From Vermamoeba vermiformis (Eukaryota; Tubulinea; Echinamoebida), in contig JBEWZL010000030.1 in the NCBI GenBank assembly GCA_045837725.1, positions 372,001 to 436,000 of the forward strand: a stretch of 64,000 nucleotides of DNA, in the 5' to 3' direction. A program made the position numbers and the translations under genes. The notes under the pieces are model-generated. The model had not been told where the DNA came from. It made no database searches and worked only from the letters and a program-made list of their open reading frames with translations. Of the stretch, positions 59,169 to 64,000 are shown in pieces; within the stretch, counting starts at the first letter, position 1; each line of letters opens with the position of its first letter.

Positions 59169-60209
59169 ATGGGCAATTCAAAGAGTCAAAGACCTGAAGC
59201 GAACAGGGAGGTGGTGGCAGAGCAGATCGAACCACCTGAGTAAGTCTCCGTAAACACCCTTACAAAGCCAGTCAATTTTAATACTCGTCGTAGAGTCACC
59301 ATTAATATTGCAATTATTGGAAACAGTGGTGCGTATTTAAATCTTGATCTAAGTTTGTACTGACCTCAATCGCGAAAGGCGTTGGAAAAACAGCAATACC
59401 GCTTCGCTTCAAGGTAATTCAAAAAATTTTAAGCACCACTCGTTGTCCAGCCTTTATCGCTACGAATTATATTAACAGAATTATTTTCAGCAAGGAACAT
59501 TTGTGGAGCCTCCGCTTACAATAGGCATGGATTGGATAGAGATACATTATCGAATCGATGGCAAGCGAGTTAGATTTAGGCTCGTAAGTTGATTAAAAAG
59601 GCTTAGATCTAGAGGTCGCTAATCTAATCATAAATGTAGCGCGACACTCATGGCATGGAGCGTTTCCGCAGCCTTAATTGGTCATTTTTCCATCAATTAG
59701 ATGTCATTTTAATCACGTTTGATGTGTCAAATCAAGAAAGCTTCAATCATATTGTGAGTATTTGGTACAAGCAAGGCAGCAAATCTTCAAATCCCAGAAC
59801 ATGCATTGCCTTCGTTGGGAATAAGACAGTAAGTAATACGTTATTATATTAATATAAAGCATAAGTAGACTCCGAGTTCGAGCTGTGGCTCTTTTTTAAT
59901 CTTTTTTTTTTTGATGAGATCTAGTCAGCTCTTACTGACGTTAAATTTGATAGGATTTACCTCACATGGTTACGAGTGACGAACTCGAGGTAAGTTTAGC
60001 TTTAAAGTTCATTATCAGCTCGAGCTCGAATTGAACTGAACTCTATTTTGCAGGCTACAGCAGCTCCATTAGGCTGCGCAAGCATTATGTGCTCGGCAAA
60101 AGATGGAACGAACATTGAAGAGCTGTTCAAGCTCTGTTATGTAAAGGGTTTAGAAAAACAGGAAGCGGATCGGCTGTGCTACGCCACGAACAATAACGGG
60201 ACCGCGTAA
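59169..60209 (+). CDS. Ras-superfamily small GTPase, N-terminally myristoylated type
   Basis: Spliced gene of about seven exons. The start MGNSKSQRP fits an N-myristoylation signal (MGxxxS). G1 is GNSGVGKTA, split by an intron. The switch I region has LTIGMDWIEIHYRIDGKRV. G3 is RDTHGMERFRS, where other Ras/Rab proteins have DTAGQE. G4 is GNKTDL (NKxD). G5 is SIMCSAKDG. There is no C-terminal Cys for prenylation (ends NNNGTA), which goes with the myristoyl start. The catalytic Gln after DxxG is Met here, so intrinsic GTP hydrolysis may be low. Nearest type is Rab-like or Arf-like; the target membrane is unknown. Confidence 0.82.
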
Positions 60210-60425
60210 AATATTGCCGAATAATTATTATTTATAATGTAAAATAAAATGCCCTGAGCATGGTGTATCAGTAAATTAATAAATTTCATTAGTGAATGCT
60301 GGCGCTAGAATTCCAAAGTTGATTGTGCCAATATTAAGACAATATATAACATGTTCGCAGTCGGTAATTAACTAAATTAGATTTTACCTTCAAGGAATCA
60401 AAACTGACGACGATCAGATCGTTTC

Positions 60426-62410
60426 ATGACGCTCGTGGAATCAGAGCTAGTTCTGGACTTATTTCCGCTTAAATTCTATTCATTTACATGCAACAAGCTT
60501 AGTAAGCCTGAGTTGTGTTGCGGTACTGGTCCGCTATTCGAAAAAGAACAAATTTTATTTTTGTTATCTGATCCAATGAGGCGACTACGGTTCTCGCAAG
60601 TGCCTATATTGCGAAATAGGCGGCTACAATTCGCCGTAGTGGTCACTTTCTTATTTATCTTCTTTTATATGCGACCGTCTGATCACACATTAGAAATAGT
60701 TACGGATGTCGCTAAACAGTTGTATAATGGCACAATAATACCTGACGATGTTCCTTTTAGCTTAGATAAATACCCAGGCAAGTATTTGCAAATTTGAAAT
60801 AATTCCAACGGATCGACAATGAAATGGATGACGTTGATAGTTAGTTACATTAAACAATAATAAATTATTTTGAATATTTTAAAATACGTCATAATTATTT
60901 TGAGTTATTACATCGTTGATTTCCGCCAAAATACTAATAATTTATTTAAAATTAGAGTGGGCCAAAAATGCGGTTGATTTAGGCTTTGTCCTGCCTGTAT
61001 ATATATGGGACGCAGTATTATGGAATAACTCGAATTCTATCGCATTTCTCGCGCCAACGGCAACAAGAAAGTGGGTGGATCGACATCCAAAGCCTAAGAT
61101 TACTTATCCAGAGGCTTACTTCAAAATGAAATGCATATTTGGAGATAGTGCGTCATATACAGGTAAGACTTTGCCTAATATATTACTCAATGACAGTACG
61201 CGATCGAAATCCACTTTGCTTGTTAACCAAATTTTTTGCCTTGGCGACAAAATTCCGGCATCAAATTAATGTTTCCTAATATTATTTATAGATGTTACCG
61301 TCATACCTGATGAGCATCATAATATTTGGATTTTAAGCTGCGATCTCTCGACAAAAGAACAAGACTTCCTGCAGAAGAACCAAGAAGTACGAGTCTCGTT
61401 GCTGGATCTGAACTTGGGTGTCCAATCCAAGAACTACATGGTCAAGTCATTCGTAAAGACAGAGAAGAAGCATAAAATAGCAGCATGTACGATGATCATG
61501 AACGAAGAGAAATACATTGCCGAATGGATCGAGTACATGCAGCTAATGAAAGTGACTAAATTCTATTTTTACGACAACGGAAGTACTGATAAGACGTAAG
61601 TACCAAACAAGACCTCAATAAGTGAGATCCGAATAACAAAAAACGACATCCAAATTCAATTTCGTTCGTTTGCCTCCTTTTTACTACATAATATATTAAC
61701 TTGCCTATTATAGATTGAAAGTATTGCAGCCCTATGTAGATCAAGGCTTAGTAACAGTCGTGGATTGGTCCATGTACCCGTACAAGACGAGCAAGTTCAA
61801 CTCGCAGATTATGGCCTTCAACGACTGCGTGTACAGATTTAAAGACTACAGCGAGTTTCAATTGCAATTCGATGTGGATGAGTACCCTTTCTCAAAGAGT
61901 GAAGACATTGAGGATCTCGATCAGCTGATCGAAAAGTACAAAGAAGAGGAACCTGAGTTTGGGCAGCTCCTATTGACTGTAAGTACATATGTTATCATAA
62001 TATAGTCATGAGTAATTCTTTAGATTGCAAACTAATCGTGAGCGCATCCGTTACAAATTGATTCAATACTAACTCTTCAATTATAGTTCATGTACTTCGG
62101 CACCAATGAATGGGATGACTCAAAACTAGTCACAGAGGCATATTGGAGATCGTTACATTGGCCTGGACACCCTGGCAACGCTCTCGGGTATCACCGCAAG
62201 CCTATTCTGTGGCTTCAGCACCTCAAAGCCGTCTCTATTCATACTTTGACTACTGGTGGTCATAGTGTCTACGTTAACGGAGAAAACGAAATGAGAATTA
62301 ATCACTACTGGCACGGATCTCGTGGCGCTGCAAAAGGCTTGAACGAGAAATTCGATGACTCCATGAAGAGCTTCGTGGAAATGCTCAAACAACGTCTAGA
62401 TAGAGAGTAG
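60426..62410 (+). CDS. GT92 (DUF23) family glycosyltransferase, type II membrane protein
   Basis: Golgi-type glycosyltransferase. Exons: 60426-60777, 60956-61161, about 61293-61598, about 61713-61980 and about 62086-62410. A single N-terminal membrane anchor (LQFAVVVTFLFIFFYM) fits a type II topology. If translation starts at ATG 60576 (MRRLRFSQ) the cytoplasmic tail is short and basic, which is more usual. GT92 marks: CTMIMNEEKYIAEWIEYM, FYFYDNGSTDKT, the metal/sugar motif QFDVDEYPFS, and HYWHGSRG near the end. GT92 members transfer galactose to N- or O-glycans in animals; the sugar here is unknown. The first intron is of GC-AG type (CCAG|GCAAGT). Confidence 0.88.
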
Positions 62411-62652
62411 GACCTACATTGTTTCGCATTACGACCTGGCAATGTTTACACGTGTAAATAAATTTGTATTCTTTGTTTTCGTCGATCGGCTCGTTCGCAA
62501 CATTGCCATTAATCTAGATGCGAATAATTCATATTTAGTTCGCGGCAAACTGTGTATCGAGACCGTCGTACATACCTCCGAGCTTCAAAGTTCCTTTGCG
62601 TCGCATAAAAAAATATTAAATATTGCGAGTCATTTTACCAAATTTTTCAAGA

Positions 62653-63540
62653 ATGGAACCCATGCAAGACATAAATGATGAAGGACCAGGTTCTTACAGG
62701 TTCTTTGATATACTCTCAGACGAGCTAGCCCTGAATATATTCAAGTTCTTGGATCTCCGCTCTTTATTCGTCTGTTTGGGCGTAAACCACAATTTTCGTC
62801 GCTTAATATGTGACCCTAGTGTTGGCGTGGTAAGTGAATCATATATCATCGTAATACCTCTTTTGAAATTCTGTCGTTAATTTCGGTTTCAAAAAATATT
62901 TGTAAAATTACATCCAGCTAAAACAACCCGAAACTCTTTTCAAAATATTGAAGATATATAGAATAATCATTGGTCAAAGTATTAATAATTTTCCGTTTCA
63001 GAAAGAAGGAATGATAGATGCAGCTTTCGAATACATTGACAGGCATCAATATATAAAATCAGTAGTAAGTAAAATTAATACGAGTACTCACGAACATATT
63101 ATTTATTTACTTATTATTGAATTAGAATGTTTTAAATACGCTGTTACAAGTGTTTCCGCAGTCTTACGAAGCTTGGAAAGAAAGAAGCGTTTGTTGGGTG
63201 GATCTAAATGAAACAGAAAAGGCATTACCTGACTTATATACAGCACTTAAAGTAAGTACTTCTATGGTGGCAATTACAAATTTTTTTCGTTGCAGTAATT
63301 TTGATTCATGAAACAATTTAGTGTTGTACGGATCCAGCTTATGCTCACATGATCAAATCGCATATTTATTGGCTTAAAGACGATCTAGAAAAGGCGTTGG
63401 AAGAGATGCACAAAGCAGTCGAGCTAAATCCGAAAGAACCACGATTTTATCATTTCAGAGGTACGCTTTTTAAGCTCTATATCTTTCTAGATCCGTTGTT
63501 ATTGAAAAAAGACGAAACGTCGATTCATATTAATCTGTAG
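62653..63540 (+). CDS. F-box protein with TPR repeats
   Basis: Start MEPMQDINDEGPG at 62653. The first exon has a clear F-box (FDILSDELALNIFKFLDLRS then CLGVNHNFRRL). Later exons give helical-pair segments that fit TPRs: EGMIDAAFEYIDRHQYIKS, SYEAWKERSVCW, ALPDLYTAL and DDLEKALEEMHKAVELNPKE, the last being a classic TPR end. The final exon (about 63491-63540) ends TSIHINL. The layout F-box plus TPR suggests a substrate-recruiting subunit of an SCF ubiquitin ligase. It is not related to the tandem F-box family at 7-37 kb beyond the F-box itself. Exact exon limits in the middle are approximate. Confidence 0.75.
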
Positions 63541-63946
63541 ATGAAATTTCTCCGCGAGCAATCAATACTCCGGATCTGCTCACAAAATTCCCAAACACAA
63601 TTGAATTGAATAGCTATCGTAGTATATTGATATACTACGGATTACATTGCATTACAATATAATATACTAATAGAGATTTCGATATATTTTGTTCGGAGAT
63701 GTTCCTGTTAGAACTATTGCGTTTTAAATGTTTTCCGATGACGTGAGATTGCAAATCGTTAATCTGGGCTTTTCGTATAGTAATTTACTCGTTCAATATC
63801 TATCATTTGAATAATAAAGTGATCTATACGTAATTTACATCTTTTTTTCGGTCACAAATCTTCGTTTAATTAGCGACTAACCGCTAGCTATATGATGAAA
63901 AGTAGCTTGACTAACGAACCTATATTTAGCTTATATAAGATCACTT
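63541..63946. other. Intergenic region at the right end
   Basis: AT-rich, no gene. TATATAAG-like words near 63930 lie just upstream of the next ATG and could be its core promoter. Confidence 0.45.
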
Positions 63947-64000
63947 ATGGCGCGAAGTAACAACAAGGTGCTGTCCGAGAGCGAGATTGGCGACTACGAA
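63947..64000 (+). CDS. 5' end of an unidentified gene, cut by the window
   Basis: ATG at 63947 opens 18 codons without a stop to the window's end (MARSNNKVLSESEIGDYE). Codons are richer in GC than the flanking DNA, and a TATA-like stretch precedes it. Too short to name. Confidence 0.45.
   Translation, partial: MARSNNKVLSESEIGDYE

Noticed and set aside
1-64000. CRISPR arrays, rRNA genes, riboswitches
   Set aside because: No direct-repeat/spacer pattern, no rRNA-like stretch and no riboswitch core were seen; the DNA is eukaryotic.

Overview
The window is eukaryotic nuclear DNA. Its genes are split by short AT-rich GT-AG introns, commonly 40-60 bp, with a CTAAT-type branch signal, and lie close together on both strands. 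The conserved genes are a clathrin heavy chain, an SLC25A39/40-type mitochondrial carrier, fungal/bacterial-type threonine synthase and homoserine kinase, a GT92 glycosyltransferase and a Ras-like GTPase. With them come lineage-specific F-box, LRR and 'YAHENG'-type repeat proteins. This mix best suits a free-living unicellular eukaryote, with an amoebozoan-like protist as the first guess; the exact lineage is not fixed by what I can see.

Layout. 0-7 kb: clathrin heavy chain (5' end outside the window) and the mitochondrial carrier, both plus strand. 7-36.8 kb: a minus-strand tandem array of six paralogous F-box-like genes (copies A-F), two of them split by insertions. 36.9-42.5 kb: a SANT/Tudor-like nuclear protein, a NATD1-like acetyltransferase, and a head-to-head threonine synthase / homoserine kinase pair. 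42.5-54.8 kb: four minus-strand paralogues of a secreted-head (PA-like) plus seven-TM protein, with an SDR gene, a mariner-like MITE and a small LTR element among them. 55-64 kb: an LRR surface protein, an F-box/repeat protein, a Ras-like GTPase, a GT92 enzyme, an F-box/TPR protein and the start of another gene.

The most notable object is a 13,741-bp DNA transposon (14836-28576) inside F-box copy D. It has CACTA termini, 29-bp terminal inverted repeats, an ATT target-site duplication and a 46-bp tandem subterminal repeat. It carries a Plavaka/EnSpm-like transposase with a C2H2 finger, an Ulp1-like SUMO protease, an AlkB-type 2OG-Fe(II) dioxygenase joined to an SRA-like domain, a large protein with a ParB-like N-terminus and a C-terminal zinc finger, a small Lys/Gln-rich protein, and about 3.9 kb of intron-punctuated, stem-loop-rich DNA with almost no open frame. 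Read together, the cargo suggests an element that manages DNA modification and SUMOylation at its own locus. That reading is inference.

A second notable object is a 2.4-kb insertion in F-box copy E (30689-33131). It holds a PA-7TM gene in circularly permuted order (3' part before 5' part), as expected if a DNA circle had re-integrated.
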